Of a stretch of 64,000 nucleotides of DNA, positions 51,347 to 61,068 are shown piece by piece (positions within the stretch are counted from its first letter, which is position 1; the number at the start of each line of letters is the position of its first letter). Both the position numbers and the translations under genes were made by a program. The notes under the pieces are model-generated. The model ran no database searches and was not told where the DNA came from. It worked only from the letters and a program-made list of their open reading frames with translations. The DNA comes from Phycisphaeraceae bacterium (GTDB lineage Bacteria; Planctomycetota; Phycisphaerae; Phycisphaerales; UBA1924). The stretch is from the NCBI GenBank assembly GCA_019636495.1, contig JAHBXL010000008.1:1-64000 (forward strand). The letters run 5' to 3'.

Positions 51347-52138
51347 TCAGTCCCCACCGTTCAGGCCGGCCAGCGCGGGCGTCGTGCCGCCGGCGGTCAT
51401 GATGTCCTTGAGTTTGCGCAGCGCCCGATGGTGTCGCGCCAAAAGCGTGCCGATCGGCTCTTCGAGCAGATCAGCGATCTGCTTGAATGACATCCCCGCG
51501 TGGTGCCGGAGTTCGATCACTTCGCGGTCCGTATCCGCCAGCCGTTCCAGCGCGGAACGAAGAGCATCCAGCATCGCCGGCCGCTCGTCGTCGGGGCCGG
51601 TCTCTCCCGCGGCGAGCGTGTTCAGGGCCTCCGGGTCGGTCGGGGCGGCTTGTCGGCGCGCCCGGCGAACCTCATCGCGGATGCGGTTCATCGCAACGCG
51701 GAAGAGCCACGACTCAAACCGTCCCTGCTCGGTGTACCCGCCGCCGACGAGTTTGCTCGCGACGGTCACAAACACGGATTGGGTGATCTCCTCGGCCAAC
51801 TCGCACCCTTCGGATCTCCGGCGACCGCCACCGGCCTGTCTTGCGAACCCCCCAGTTTCGGGCCCGTGCCCCGATACAGAACCCGACACCCAAGAGCCCC
51901 CCCCTGCCGCGATACCGCGGCCGAGCCGCGACTTCGCCAAGGCATAGACGCGGCGGGCGTACAAGCCCACCAGCGAACGCCAAGCCGCCTCATCGCCCTC
52001 GGACGCTGCGCGGAGCAACAGTGTGACGTCCGGGCTCTGGGACGCCTCGGAGGGCAGGCTGGACTCGCTCGGACCGTGTTCCGCCATGGTCTTCTGACTC
52101 GCATTGCTGAACGCACGAGCCGACCCCGGATTGCTCAT
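51347..52138 (-). CDS. ECF-type RNA polymerase sigma factor with a region-2 insertion
   Basis: 263 residues. Sigma2 runs from VTLLLRAASEGDEAAWRSLV to FESWLFRVAMNRIRDEVRR; sigma4 is ALERLADTDREVIELRHHAG with SFKQIADLLEEPIGTLLAR. Between ALAKSRLGRG and CELAEEITQSVFV there is a Gly/Ser-rich insertion of about 35 residues (GGGSWVSGSVSGHGPETGG) that normal ECF factors lack. ATG 52138 overlaps the nth stop (ATGA, 52135-52138); ATG 52087 is a weaker alternative. Likely controlled by the downstream membrane protein. Confidence 0.85.
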   Translation of the reverse strand: MSNPGSARAFSNASQKTMAEHGPSESSLPSEASQSPDVTLLLRAASEGDEAAWRSLVGLYARRVYALAKSRLGRGIAAGGGSWVSGSVSGHGPETGGFARQAGGGRRRSEGCELAEEITQSVFVTVASKLVGGGYTEQGRFESWLFRVAMNRIRDEVRRARRQAAPTDPEALNTLAAGETGPDDERPAMLDALRSALERLADTDREVIELRHHAGMSFKQIADLLEEPIGTLLARHHRALRKLKDIMTAGGTTPALAGLNGGD

Positions 52139-52926
52139 CGGCGTTTGGCAGCCCGCGAAGCGCTCCCCGGCTTCTGATTGCTCTTTGTTCGGTCTGTGTC
52201 TGACGCTCGGGCTGAGATCCGCAGTTCGCAGGTGGAGCCGAAGCCTCGGCACACGGGGTGGTCCGCACATGCAGGCAGACGGGCCTTGCAGGCCCTTCGG
52301 CCGTGCCAGATCAGCATGTGCGAAACATCGCACCAGCGGTCCCGTGGGAACAGCGCCATCAGCCATCGCTCGGTCATCGCCACCGTCGCATCGGCCGGCG
52401 CAAGCCCAAATCGCTTGGCCAGACGCTCGACGTGCGTATCGACGACGAACCCGACGTTGATGCCGAAGGCGTTGCCGAGCACGACGTTCGCCGTCTTGCG
52501 CGCAACGCCGCGAAGCGTGAGCAGTTCATCCATCGTCCGAGGCACTCGCCCGCCGAACTTCTCGGCGATGTCCTTCATCGCGGTGTGGATCGCGCGGGCC
52601 TTGTTTCGAAACAGACCGATGCTGCGGATGTAGGCTTCGATCTGCTCGGGCGAACTCGCGGCATAATCGGCGGGCGTGGGGAACGCCGCGAAGAGCGCGG
52701 GCGTGGCCTTGTTCACGCCGACATCGGTCGCCTGCGCCGAGAGAATCGTCGCGACCAGCAACTCGTGCGGTTTGCGGTATTCCAGTTCGCAGTGGGCATC
52801 GGGGTAGTGCGCTTCCAGCGCAGCGAGCAATGCGGCCGCGCGCCGCCGCTGGGTGGCCGTGACGCGCGGCAGAGCGAACGGCAGCGGGCCGTGCTCGCGC
52901 TGCGCCGGTGCGTGGGGACCGCTCAT
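52135..52926 (-). CDS. nth: Endonuclease III-like DNA glycosylase/AP lyase with altered Fe-S spacing
   Basis: 263 residues. HELLVATILSAQATDVGVNK, the HhH LLTLRGVARKTANVVLGNAF with the catalytic Lys (RKTAN) and Asp (VDTHVERLAKRFGL) make it an active EndoIII by sequence. The Fe-S loop reads C-x6-C-x5-C-x6-C (CKARLPACADHPVCRGFGST then C) instead of C-x6-C-x2-C-x5-C. The C-terminal 30 residues are a basic tail. Overlaps both neighbours by four bases (ATGA each), in a chain with a membrane protein and an ECF sigma factor, an uncommon partner set for nth. Confidence 0.93.
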   Translation of the reverse strand: MSGPHAPAQREHGPLPFALPRVTATQRRRAAALLAALEAHYPDAHCELEYRKPHELLVATILSAQATDVGVNKATPALFAAFPTPADYAASSPEQIEAYIRSIGLFRNKARAIHTAMKDIAEKFGGRVPRTMDELLTLRGVARKTANVVLGNAFGINVGFVVDTHVERLAKRFGLAPADATVAMTERWLMALFPRDRWCDVSHMLIWHGRRACKARLPACADHPVCRGFGSTCELRISARASDTDRTKSNQKPGSASRAAKRR

Positions 52927-53498
52927 GCGCCGCGCTCCCGGCCGCGCGACGTGGCCAGACTCCACACGCACGCGCCGAGAGCAACGGCCACCGACCCCGC
53001 CGCGAGCGACATCAGGGACGTGGCGTAGGGATGCGTCTCCCGCGCGACCTGCTGGTGCGCCGCCGCCGCGGCGTTGTCGCCGGCGCGTGCGGCCGCCCAA
53101 TAGGTGTTGGTTGCGCTCACAAACTTCGGATTCACGACGAACAGAAGCGACGCCACCGAGGCCAGCGCGATGGCCAATGCCAGCCCGCGGACATACAGCG
53201 CGGGCCTGCGCTCGCCGCCGCCGAACATCCACACGGCGCAGGCGAACGTGCTGACCGCGACCAGCGCACAGAAGAACTGCGCGATGTCGCCGATCAGAAA
53301 CACGGTCTGCGCGATCCGACCCCCCACGATCAGCCAGTGGTCGCCCGTGTACTGCTCGAACTCCGGCAGTCGCGGGGCGAGTTTCTTCGCCGTCGGAAAC
53401 ACCGCCGCGGCATACGCGCCCGCCGCGACGACAAAGCCGAGCCACAGCCCAAGCGCCATCGCGTGCACGGTCTCGCAGAATGCCCGCCAACTGGACAT
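52923..53498 (-). CDS. Four-segment membrane protein (DUF4149-like)
   Basis: 191 residues. Four membrane segments: AMALGLWLGFVVAAGAYAAA, QFFCALVAVSTFACAVWMFG, LALAIALASVASLLFVVNP, and SLAAGSVAVALGACVWSLA. The N-terminus (WRAFCETVHAMALGLWLG) and the F-P-T-A-K-K-L motif resemble DUF4149/TMEM205-like proteins, of unknown function. It starts the coupled chain that continues into nth (ATGA overlap). Confidence 0.75.
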   Translation of the reverse strand: MSSWRAFCETVHAMALGLWLGFVVAAGAYAAAVFPTAKKLAPRLPEFEQYTGDHWLIVGGRIAQTVFLIGDIAQFFCALVAVSTFACAVWMFGGGERRPALYVRGLALAIALASVASLLFVVNPKFVSATNTYWAAARAGDNAAAAAHQQVARETHPYATSLMSLAAGSVAVALGACVWSLATSRGRERGA

Positions 53499-53561
53499 GG
53501 CACATGGTAGTTGCAACGCCGCGGCGCGAGCAGAGCCGCGGGCGGTCAATAATGCCCGCAC

Positions 53562-54338
53562 ATGATCGGCCCCCCGCTCAGCATCGCACTCTGCGGCCTT
53601 GGCCCGACCGGACCGGGTCGGGGCGATGTGCGCGAGCAGATCGCCTGGGTACGGAGCCGCGGCGTCGATGCCGTGCATCTCAACGCCGCTGCGCCCGGCG
53701 TCCGCGCCCGCGACCTCGACCGCTCCGGCCGGCGCGACCTCGCGGCGGTGCTGCGACGGAGCGGGCTTCGGCTCGGCGGCGTGGACCTGTGGATTCCGCC
53801 GGAGCACTTTGCAGACCCCGCGCAGGTCGATCGCGCCATGGCCTCGCTCATGGCCACGCTCGAACTGGCGGGCGAGATCGGCGCATTGGTCAATGGACCT
53901 GCCGATGGATCGGTTGTGGGCGCCGTGCTGCCCGAGTCGCTCGCGGCCGATCACCTCGCCGCGCTCGCCGGACATGCGGAGCGCACCGGAGCACGCGTTG
54001 CGGACCACGCGCTCCCGCCGCGCCAGGCGACGGGCCCGATCGGCGCGGGGCTCGACCCCTCCGCCTGCCTCGCGACCGGCGTCGACCCCGTGATGACCGC
54101 TTCGCGGCACGCGCGGGGCATGTTCGCGGCGAGGCTGAGCGATGTCTCGCGGATGGCCGGAGGAGGACGCGTGCCCGTAGGCTCGCGCGATGGCTCGCTT
54201 GACGCGCCCGCCTACGCCGTCGCGCTCTCGACGGGCGGGTTCGAAGGTCGGCTTGCGATCGACCTGCGCGGCCTGGCCGATGCGAACAGCGCGGTCGCCT
54301 CGGCGCTGCGGGCCCTCGGGCACAGCGGGCCGGCGTGA
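53562..54338 (+). CDS. Sugar-phosphate isomerase/epimerase-like TIM-barrel protein
   Basis: 258 residues, no signal peptide. SIALCGLGPTGPGRGDVREQ, GVDAVHLNAAAPGVRARDLD, LGGVDLWIPPEHFADPAQ, and FEGRLAIDLRGL follow the strand-helix order of xylose-isomerase-like barrels. The metal-ligand residues are hard to see (no clear ExxH or E near the last strand), so activity is uncertain. It is convergent with yebC with one base between stops. Confidence 0.65.
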   Translation: MIGPPLSIALCGLGPTGPGRGDVREQIAWVRSRGVDAVHLNAAAPGVRARDLDRSGRRDLAAVLRRSGLRLGGVDLWIPPEHFADPAQVDRAMASLMATLELAGEIGALVNGPADGSVVGAVLPESLAADHLAALAGHAERTGARVADHALPPRQATGPIGAGLDPSACLATGVDPVMTASRHARGMFAARLSDVSRMAGGGRVPVGSRDGSLDAPAYAVALSTGGFEGRLAIDLRGLADANSAVASALRALGHSGPA

Positions 54339-54339
54339 T

Positions 54340-55092
54340 TCAGCCGAGGTCCGCCAGTTCGGCTTCGGGGATCTCGAAGTTGGCGTAAACCTTCTGGACG
54401 TCGTCGCTGTCCTCCAGCGTGTCGATGAGTTTGAGGATCGAACGCGCGGTGTCCCCGGTCACCGCGACGGAATTGGTTGGCGAAAGGCTGATCGCGGCGG
54501 AATCGATCGTCAGGCCGGCCTTCTCGACCGCATCCTTCACACGTGCAAAGTCGGTCGGATCGGTGATCACGAGCCACGGCCCGTCGTCGGTCGACGGCTC
54601 AACGTCCTTCGCGCCCGCGTCGGCCGCCAGTTCCATCAGGCGGTCCGCATCGACGCCCGCGGGCGCGATGGCGATCTCGCCGCGGGTCTCAAACATGAAC
54701 GAAACGCAACCGGTCGCGCCGAGATTGCCGCCGAACTTGGCGAAGGCGTTGCGGACATCGCCCGCGGTGCGCGTGCGGTTGTCGGTGAGCGCGTCAACGA
54801 CGATCGCCACTCCGCCGGGGCCGTAGCCCTCGTAGCGCACGTTCTCGTAGTTCTGGCCGCCGAGTTCGCCGACACCCTTCTTGATGGCACGCTCGATGGT
54901 CTCGCGCGGAACGTTCGCGTACCGCGCCTCATCGATGGCATACCGGAGCGCGAGGTTCATGTCCGGGTCCGGCCCGCCGTGCTTGGCCGCGACCATGATC
55001 AGTTTCACGCACTTGGTCCACACCTTGCTGCGGCGCGAGTCGACCACGGCCTTGCGGTGCTTGACCTTGCTCCACTTGTTATGGCCTGCCAC
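54340..55092 (-). CDS. YebC/PmpR-family protein
   Basis: 250 residues, GTG start after AGGAGG (nine bases). GHNKWSKVKHRKAVVDSRRS, MNLALRYAIDEARYANVP, ETIERAIKKGVGEL, YEGYGPGGVAIVVDALTDNR, and ATGCVSFMF are family signatures. YebC proteins relieve ribosome stalling at proline stretches in recent work, and were earlier described as DNA-binding regulators. Last gene of the nusA-infB-rbfA string. Confidence 0.95.
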   Translation of the reverse strand: MAGHNKWSKVKHRKAVVDSRRSKVWTKCVKLIMVAAKHGGPDPDMNLALRYAIDEARYANVPRETIERAIKKGVGELGGQNYENVRYEGYGPGGVAIVVDALTDNRTRTAGDVRNAFAKFGGNLGATGCVSFMFETRGEIAIAPAGVDADRLMELAADAGAKDVEPSTDDGPWLVITDPTDFARVKDAVEKAGLTIDSAAISLSPTNSVAVTGDTARSILKLIDTLEDSDDVQKVYANFEIPEAELADLG

Positions 55093-55110
55093 GTGCCATC
55101 GCCTCCTGCC

Positions 55111-55851
55111 TCACTCCTTCTCGGCGGCGCCGGGGTTGCGCCGCGCGCGGGCGCCGGTTCGCGATGCGCCGCGCGAACGTCCCGCGGCGCGGGCCTCGTC
55201 CTTGTGCGGCTTGCCATCGGCGACATCGCCCGAGGGGTCGTCGGACCAGGCCTGCAGCAACGCATAGGCCTCCAGCATCTCGCCGGCTCGCACCTTCCGC
55301 TCCAGCATCGCCGACGCAGTCTCCGGCGTGGCGTTCGCCTCGGTCGCGCCGCGATCGGCCAGCCTGCGCAGGATCCGCCCGTCGATCGGCGCGGCGTGGC
55401 CGCCCAGGCACACAAGCGCGACACGTGCCGCCACAAAGCGCGGGGTTCCGTCCAGCGACTCGAGGTAGTCCCGCGCTTCGCGCTTCGACATCTCGTTCAG
55501 GTGCTCGAGCCCGACGCGGTGCTGCCGCGCGTACACCGCGTGCAGCGCAGAACGGAGCCGCCGGGCCCGCTCCTCGACCCGCGGATAGCGCTCCCCGATG
55601 ATCCGTATCAACTCTCCCGGCATGCAGACGCGGAGTTCGTTGAAATCCACCACGGCCTGCTCGACGCGCTTCATCGCCGCCGCGGCCTTGGCGGAGGTCG
55701 ACTCCCACAGAAGGAACGACCGCACGAACTGATCGACCACCGGTTCGGCCGAATCGATGCACGGGCGCTCCAGCGGGCACGCCGCGCCGGCATACACGCC
55801 GCGCAGGTGCTTGAACAGGTGCGACAAGTCCTTCGTCTGGCTGGCGGTCAC
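55111..55851 (-). CDS. HhH-GPD/endonuclease-III-like protein without the catalytic lysine
   Basis: 246 residues. Helices FNELRVCMPGELIRIIGERY, RLRSALHAVYARQHRVGLEH, and REARDYLESLDGTPRFVAAR then LVCLGGHAAPIDGRILRRLA follow the EndoIII core (LxGVGxKTAxxV...VDTHxxR). At the catalytic Lys position the sequence is Phe/Val (PRFVAAR); the Asp survives in PIDGRI. No Fe-S cysteines. So a glycosylase fold likely without lyase activity. ATG 55851 overlaps the rbfA stop (ATGA); the basic Gly/Arg tail could bind RNA or DNA. Confidence 0.6.
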   Translation of the reverse strand: MTASQTKDLSHLFKHLRGVYAGAACPLERPCIDSAEPVVDQFVRSFLLWESTSAKAAAAMKRVEQAVVDFNELRVCMPGELIRIIGERYPRVEERARRLRSALHAVYARQHRVGLEHLNEMSKREARDYLESLDGTPRFVAARVALVCLGGHAAPIDGRILRRLADRGATEANATPETASAMLERKVRAGEMLEAYALLQAWSDDPSGDVADGKPHKDEARAAGRSRGASRTGARARRNPGAAEKE

Positions 55852-56240
55852 GCGCGGCCCTCCGCGTCGTCGGCTTGCCGGTCGCCGGGTTCGTCCTCGC
55901 GCTCGCGTCGGATTTTCGCGAACGCCTCGAGCAGTTTGGCCTGCTCCTTTGTCGATTCGTCTGAACGGAAGACCAGTTCCGGCACGTCGGCCATGTCGAG
56001 AGCATCGCCGATCCGACGGCGGAGGTGCCGGGCCGCGTGTCGCAGGGCATGCATGGTCAGGTCCTGCTTGTCGTGCGGCAGGACGGAGATCATCACGAAC
56101 GCGGTTTTGAGGTCGGGCGTGACCTTGATCCCCGTGACGGTGATCAGGCCCGAGGCGCGCGGGTCGTGCAGGCCGCGCGCGATCTCGCCCTGGAGAGCGC
56201 GAAGCATGGTGGACTCGATCTGTTCGACGCGTCGGCTCAT
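55848..56240 (-). CDS. rbfA: Ribosome-binding factor A
   Basis: 130 residues. MSRRVEQIESTMLRALQGEI, HDPRASGLITVTGIKVTPDL, KTAFVMISVLP, and ALRHAARHLRRRIGDALDM, VPELVFRSDES are the KH-type RbfA core. Binds 30S precursors during maturation of 16S rRNA. A charged C-terminal tail of about 35 residues is added. In the normal infB-ylxP-rbfA order. ATG 56240. Confidence 0.93.
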   Translation of the reverse strand: MSRRVEQIESTMLRALQGEIARGLHDPRASGLITVTGIKVTPDLKTAFVMISVLPHDKQDLTMHALRHAARHLRRRIGDALDMADVPELVFRSDESTKEQAKLLEAFAKIRREREDEPGDRQADDAEGRA

Positions 56241-56256
56241 GATTCTTTCATCAAAC

Positions 56257-56634
56257 TTAGGCGGCCTCACCCTCCGGCAGCGCGTCCCGACGCTCCGACG
56301 GCGTCCACAACGGTTCGCCGTTCTCGTCTGTCTCCGGCAGGCTCTGCTCGGCATCGAGCACGTCCATCGAGTAGCCCGACAGGGCGGCGTCGTGCAGCCC
56401 GCCGAGTTTCTCGACCACGCGCGACATCATCGACCGAAGGTACGCACCATCCGCCGCGACGCACACCAGCCCGAGCATCGCCCGGTTCCACACTTCCAGC
56501 GCTCCGACCTCCGCCACGGCGACCATGTGCTCGCGGTGCAGTCGATCCTTGAGCGACTTGACGACACGGCGTTTGTCCTTCAGCGACTGCGCGCCGGGGA
56601 TCTCGAGTTCGAACTGGAGGATGCCGATCTTCAT
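56257..56634 (-). CDS. DUF503 (YlxP-like) protein
   Basis: 125 residues. MKIGILQFELEIPGAQSLKD then KRRVVKSLKDRLH, and VAVAEVGALEVWNRAMLGLV, VCVAADGAYLRSMM are conserved. YlxP lies between infB and rbfA in many bacteria and is linked to ribosome assembly, with little known biochemically. Here in the same place: 84 bases after infB, 16 before rbfA. Confidence 0.9.
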   Translation of the reverse strand: MKIGILQFELEIPGAQSLKDKRRVVKSLKDRLHREHMVAVAEVGALEVWNRAMLGLVCVAADGAYLRSMMSRVVEKLGGLHDAALSGYSMDVLDAEQSLPETDENGEPLWTPSERRDALPEGEAA

Positions 56635-56718
56635 GGGAAAGCGGCCCCCGCACAGCCACACAGGCCGACGGCATTCCGCCGCCGGCCGCGGAACGCCGGG
56701 CCCGATGCCCGCAACATC

Positions 56719-59511
56719 TCACAGCGTCCGCTTCACTTCGATCTTCTTGTAGCACTCCAGCACGTCGCCTTCCTTGATGTCGTCGTAGCCGACGATCTTC
56801 ATGCCGCACTCCAGGCCCGCGCGGACTTCCTTCGCATCGTCCTTGACGCGCTTGAGTTGCTCCAGCCGGCGGTCGTTCTCGATGACGATGCCGTTTCGGG
56901 TGACGCGGATGAGCGCGTCGCGCTCCACCACGCCGTCGGTGACAAAGCAACCGGCCACCGTGCCGACCTTCGAGATCTTGAACACCGCACGCACGTCGGC
57001 ATGTCCGAGGATTTCGGTCCTGATCTCCGGCGCGAGCATTCCCGATGCGGCCTTGCGGATGTCGTCGGTCAGTTCGTAGATGACGTCGTACGTGCGGATC
57101 TCGACGCCCTTGGCCTCGGCCAGTTGCCGCGCCTTGCCGACGGTGATGACGTTGAACCCGACGATGATGGCGCGGGAGGCATCGGCCAGAAGCACGTCGC
57201 TCTCGCTGATGCCGCCAACCGCCGCGTGCAGCGCCCGGACCTTCACCTCGCTGGTTCCCACGCGCTCGACCTCGTGCTTGAGCACGTCGACCGAGCCCTG
57301 CACGTCGGCCTTGATGACGACGCGGATCTCCTTCACCGCGGCGTCCTTCATCTGCGTGAGCAGGCTGTCGAGCGTGACCTTCGGCTGGGCCAGGTGCGTC
57401 TCGCGCTCGCGCTCGCGCCGCTGCTCCGCGGCTTCCTGCGCCTGCTTGAGCGACTCGACGATGTAGAACTTGTCGCCCGCGTTGGGGATGACGTCGATGC
57501 CGCTGATGCGGACGGGCGTCGCCGGACCGGCTTCCTTCAGCCGGTTGCCGCGGTCGTCCATGATGTCGCGCACGCGCCCGAACGCCCGCCCGGCGACGAC
57601 GAAGTCGCCGACGTGCAACTGCCCGTCCTGCACGATGACATTCGCCGTCGCGCCGCGGCCTTCCTCGATCTTGGCCTCGACAACCGTGCCGCGAGCCGGC
57701 CCGCCGTAGTCGGCCTTCAGGTCCAGCACCTGCCCGGCGAAGTCGAGATGCTCGAGCAGTTCCTCGATGCCGACGCCCTTGGTCGCGCTGGTGCGAACGA
57801 TGTCGGTATCCCCGCCCCACTCGCGCGGGTTCAGCCCCGCCTCGGCCAGTTGCGAGAGCGTCTGGTTGACCCGCGCCTCGGTCGCGTCCGGACGGTCGAT
57901 CTTGTTGAGCGCGACGACAATCGGAACACCGGCCGCCTTCGCGTGATTGACCGACTCGATCGTCTGCGGCATGACGCCCTCGGGCGCCGACACCACCAGC
58001 ACCACGATGTCCGTGATCGCGGCGCCGCGCGCACGCATCTGCGTGAACGCCTCGTGGCCCGGCGTATCGAGGAACACGATGTGCTTGGTCTCGCCGCCGA
58101 CCTTCACCGGCACCCGGAAGGCGCTGGTCGCCTGCGTGATGCCGCCGGCCTCGCCCGCCGCGACGTTCGCATTGCGGATCTTGTCCAGCAGGCTGGTCTT
58201 GCCGTGGTCGACGTGGCCCAGGATCGTGACAATCGGCCCGCGTGCCCGGACATCGACCGCGGCACGGTCCGTGAACTGCTCGGTGACGATCTGCTCGGCC
58301 GTCTTGGCCTCGGTCACTTCGAGATCGATGTTGAACTCGAGCATCAACTCCTGCGCCTTGGCGGGGTCCATCGCCGAGTTGGCGGTCAGCATGATGCCTT
58401 CGAGGAACAGTTTCTTGACGATGTCCGACACCTTCACGCCTGTCGTCGCCGACAGGTCCTTGACGGTGAACGGCGCGGCGATCTGCACCCTGCCGCCGGT
58501 CTCGGCCGCGCTGGCGGCCCGCTCGTGGGGGTGCGAGTGTTCCAGGCGCCGGGCCTGCTGGCGACGGGCCTTGAGGAAACCGCCGGCACGCGACAGCCGC
58601 GCTTCACGCTCGATCAGGTCCTGCTCGCGCCACATGCCGCCCGAGAGAGCCTCGTCTCCCGCGCGACCGCGACGCCGCGCCGGCACGCCGCGCGAGGCAT
58701 CCGTGCCCGGGCCGACCGGACCGGGCTTGCGCTTGCTGGTGTTCCGGCGCGGGCTGCGACCGCCATCGTCCTCCGCCGCGGGCGCGCGGCCGGGGCGTGA
58801 GTCGGACCCGGCGGCATCGCGCCGGGGGCGCGGACGCTCGATCTGCTCGGGCTGTTCGATGCGAACGACCTTCGGGCCGGTGAGTTTGATCTGCTGCTTC
58901 TCAACGAGTTTCGGACCCGCCGGCGAGATGATCTTGGGCCGGATCGGCACGTTCTTGGGCGCCGGGGTCACCTTGGACTCGGGACGTTCCGTCTTTGGCC
59001 GGGCCGGCGCGGGCTTGGTCGCGGGCGCGATTGCCTGCGGCTCGACCGCGACAGGAGTTGCGATCGGCTCTGCCTTCGGCGGTGGCGGCGCGGCGGGCGC
59101 TTCGACACTCGGTGTGACCTGCTCGACCGGTTCTTCCGGCGCGCCGGGGGCCGCGGCGGGCACCGCGCGGCGGGTGCGCACGGGCGGCGGCGCGGCCTCA
59201 ACGGTCGCGACGCCACCTTCGCCGCTCTCGGTCTCATCCGCGGACTTGGCCGACTTGGCGCGGGATCGCGATGCGCGCTTGGGCACAGCACGCAGGGCTT
59301 CGACGTCGACGTGCGACGACGACTCGACCGCTGTCACCGCCGCTCCCGCGGTGAACCACTCGCGGATGCTGGCCTCCAGCCCCGCGGAAACGGTGCTCAT
59401 GTGGCCCTTGATCTTGTCCTTGGGGATGCCCTCGGCCCAGCACTTGTCCACGACGGCCTTGGGTGGCACGCCAAGTTCCTTCGCGATCTCAGATATCCGC
59501 TTGTTCGCCAA
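56719..59511 (-). CDS. infB: Translation initiation factor IF-2
   Basis: 930 residues, TTG start (59509-59511) preceded by GGAG six bases away, giving [19 protein letters not shown], the IF2 N-terminal domain. A long Pro/Ala/Lys-rich linker follows. Then a second IF2_N domain and the G domain near residue 435 ([31 protein letters not shown]), domains II-III and the fMet-tRNA-binding C-terminal domain ([27 protein letters not shown]-like strands). GTPase that delivers initiator tRNA to the 30S. Longer linker than E. coli beta form. Confidence 0.97.
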   Translation of the reverse strand: MANKRISEIAKELGVPPKAVVDKCWAEGIPKDKIKGHMSTVSAGLEASIREWFTAGAAVTAVESSSHVDVEALRAVPKRASRSRAKSAKSADETESGEGGVATVEAAPPPVRTRRAVPAAAPGAPEEPVEQVTPSVEAPAAPPPPKAEPIATPVAVEPQAIAPATKPAPARPKTERPESKVTPAPKNVPIRPKIISPAGPKLVEKQQIKLTGPKVVRIEQPEQIERPRPRRDAAGSDSRPGRAPAAEDDGGRSPRRNTSKRKPGPVGPGTDASRGVPARRRGRAGDEALSGGMWREQDLIEREARLSRAGGFLKARRQQARRLEHSHPHERAASAAETGGRVQIAAPFTVKDLSATTGVKVSDIVKKLFLEGIMLTANSAMDPAKAQELMLEFNIDLEVTEAKTAEQIVTEQFTDRAAVDVRARGPIVTILGHVDHGKTSLLDKIRNANVAAGEAGGITQATSAFRVPVKVGGETKHIVFLDTPGHEAFTQMRARGAAITDIVVLVVSAPEGVMPQTIESVNHAKAAGVPIVVALNKIDRPDATEARVNQTLSQLAEAGLNPREWGGDTDIVRTSATKGVGIEELLEHLDFAGQVLDLKADYGGPARGTVVEAKIEEGRGATANVIVQDGQLHVGDFVVAGRAFGRVRDIMDDRGNRLKEAGPATPVRISGIDVIPNAGDKFYIVESLKQAQEAAEQRRERERETHLAQPKVTLDSLLTQMKDAAVKEIRVVIKADVQGSVDVLKHEVERVGTSEVKVRALHAAVGGISESDVLLADASRAIIVGFNVITVGKARQLAEAKGVEIRTYDVIYELTDDIRKAASGMLAPEIRTEILGHADVRAVFKISKVGTVAGCFVTDGVVERDALIRVTRNGIVIENDRRLEQLKRVKDDAKEVRAGLECGMKIVGYDDIKEGDVLECYKKIEVKRTL

Positions 59512-59579
59512 CTGTGTCTCCAGCCCTGACCAACCGCCCGTCCCCAAAACCTTCGCATCGGCCGCGACGACCTACACAC

Positions 59580-60905
59580 TCATGAACCGCCCAGAATGTC
59601 CGCCGCGCGGGCGTCGTCCTCCGCCGTGACGGCGGCCGGCGTCTCGCCCTCGCCCTGAATCCCCTCGCCCGAGAGCAGGCGCGAGGCGGTGTCCATCTCC
59701 TCCTGCTTGCGGCGTTCGGCCTCTTCCTTGGCTTTCTGCTGCTCCTCGGCAACAACCTTGGCCTTTTCGGCGCATACGCGGACCATCTCCGCGGCGGTCG
59801 TGTCGGGGACACTCAACTCGTTCTGCAGCACCTCGGCGCCGACCTCCTCGATGTCGAACACGCTGATCATGCCCAGCGCGGCGAGGCGATCGACCATTTC
59901 TTCGGTCACGCCCTCGACGGTGAGCAGCGTCTGCTGCAGGCTCTCCAGGCCCTTGTTGAACTCCTCGGGCGTGAGGATGTCGACATCCCAGCCGGTGAGC
60001 CGCGCGGCCAGGCGGACATTCTGCCCGCGTTTGCCGATGGCCAGGCTCAACTGGTCATCGCGCACGACGACCGTCGCGCGACCGAGTTCGAAGCACAGCG
60101 AGATCTCGGCGACCTCGGCGGGCTTGAGCGCGTTCTGGATGAGGATCTGGCTCGACTCGTTCCATCGGACAATGTCGATCTTCTCGCCATTGAGTTCATC
60201 GACAATGTTCTTGATGCGGCTGCCGCGCACGCCGACGCACGCGCCGACGGCATCGACCTTGGAATCGACGCTGGACACGGCGATCTTGGTTCGGTAGCCG
60301 GCCTCGCGGGCCATGGCCTTGATCTCGATGATGCGCTCGGCGACCTCGGGCACTTCGACCTCGAAGAGGCGCTTGATGAAGTCGGGGTGTGATCGGCTCA
60401 GCACGATCTTGACCTGGTTGCCCACGTCGCGAACATCCAGCAGCAGGCATCGGACGCGGTCGCCGGGCTGGAACTGCTCACCGGGAATCTGCTCGCTCCG
60501 CGGCATGAACGCCTCGGCACGATCGATCGTCACAACCAGCGAGCCGCCCTCGTAGCGCTGCACCGTTCCGGTGGCGATCTCGCCGACGCGCTTGGAGAAC
60601 TCCTCAAAGACGCTCTGCCGCTCATCATCGCGGAACCTCTGAATCATGACCTGCTTGAACGTCTGCGCGGCGATGCGCCCCAGTTCCTGCGGGCTCATCT
60701 CCATGGGCTCGCCGTGCCGGAAGAGTTTGAGTTGGCCCGTCATCGGGTCCAGCGTGCACGCGAACTCGTCGGCATCGAGCGTGTTGAAGTGCTTTCGCGC
60801 GGCAGACACCATCGCCTGCTCGAGGTCGCGCACAAGCATGGTCTTGTCGATCTTGCGATCACGGGCGATCGAGTCGAGGATCCGCATCATCTCCGCGGTG
60901 TTCAT
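59580..60905 (-). CDS. nusA: Transcription termination/antitermination factor NusA
   Basis: 441 residues. N-terminal RNAP-binding domain ([20 protein letters not shown]), S1 domain ([20 protein letters not shown]), KH1 ([20 protein letters not shown] then [20 protein letters not shown]) and KH2 ([20 protein letters not shown]). A short C-terminal helix-hairpin-helix-like region and a charged tail ([20 protein letters not shown]). Canonical first gene of nusA-infB; rimP normally precedes it but is absent here. AGGA lies eight bases before the ATG. Confidence 0.97.
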   Translation of the reverse strand: MNTAEMMRILDSIARDRKIDKTMLVRDLEQAMVSAARKHFNTLDADEFACTLDPMTGQLKLFRHGEPMEMSPQELGRIAAQTFKQVMIQRFRDDERQSVFEEFSKRVGEIATGTVQRYEGGSLVVTIDRAEAFMPRSEQIPGEQFQPGDRVRCLLLDVRDVGNQVKIVLSRSHPDFIKRLFEVEVPEVAERIIEIKAMAREAGYRTKIAVSSVDSKVDAVGACVGVRGSRIKNIVDELNGEKIDIVRWNESSQILIQNALKPAEVAEISLCFELGRATVVVRDDQLSLAIGKRGQNVRLAARLTGWDVDILTPEEFNKGLESLQQTLLTVEGVTEEMVDRLAALGMISVFDIEEVGAEVLQNELSVPDTTAAEMVRVCAEKAKVVAEEQQKAKEEAERRKQEEMDTASRLLSGEGIQGEGETPAAVTAEDDARAADILGGS

Positions 60906-60960
60906 TGCTGGGTCCTGATGAATCGGGTTGTCTGAATGTTGGGTTGTCGAATCGGCACAT

Positions 60961-61000
60961 CTCAAAAACACGAAAGCCACGAACGCCGCACGCTCGTGGC
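60961..61000 (-). terminator. Intrinsic terminator or attenuator upstream of nusA
   Basis: On the minus strand GCCACGA (61000-60994) pairs with TCGTGGC (60982-60976), an 7-bp stem, followed directly by TTTCGTGTTTTTGAG. The stem plus T-rich run is the layout of a Rho-independent terminator. It is placed 310 bases after the fliM stop and about 55 before nusA: it either ends fliM transcription or attenuates nusA. Confidence 0.55.
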
Positions 61001-61068
61001 CCCTCTCAAGGCCGCGGCAGGCCGCCAACGAAGGCGACCGACCGCCGGGAACTCGTACGCCTGGCGGC

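Noticed and set aside
54190..58800. 1536-codon open frame on the plus strand opposite yebC-rbfA-infB
   Set aside because: It covers several well-identified genes on the other strand; an artefact of high GC at third positions.
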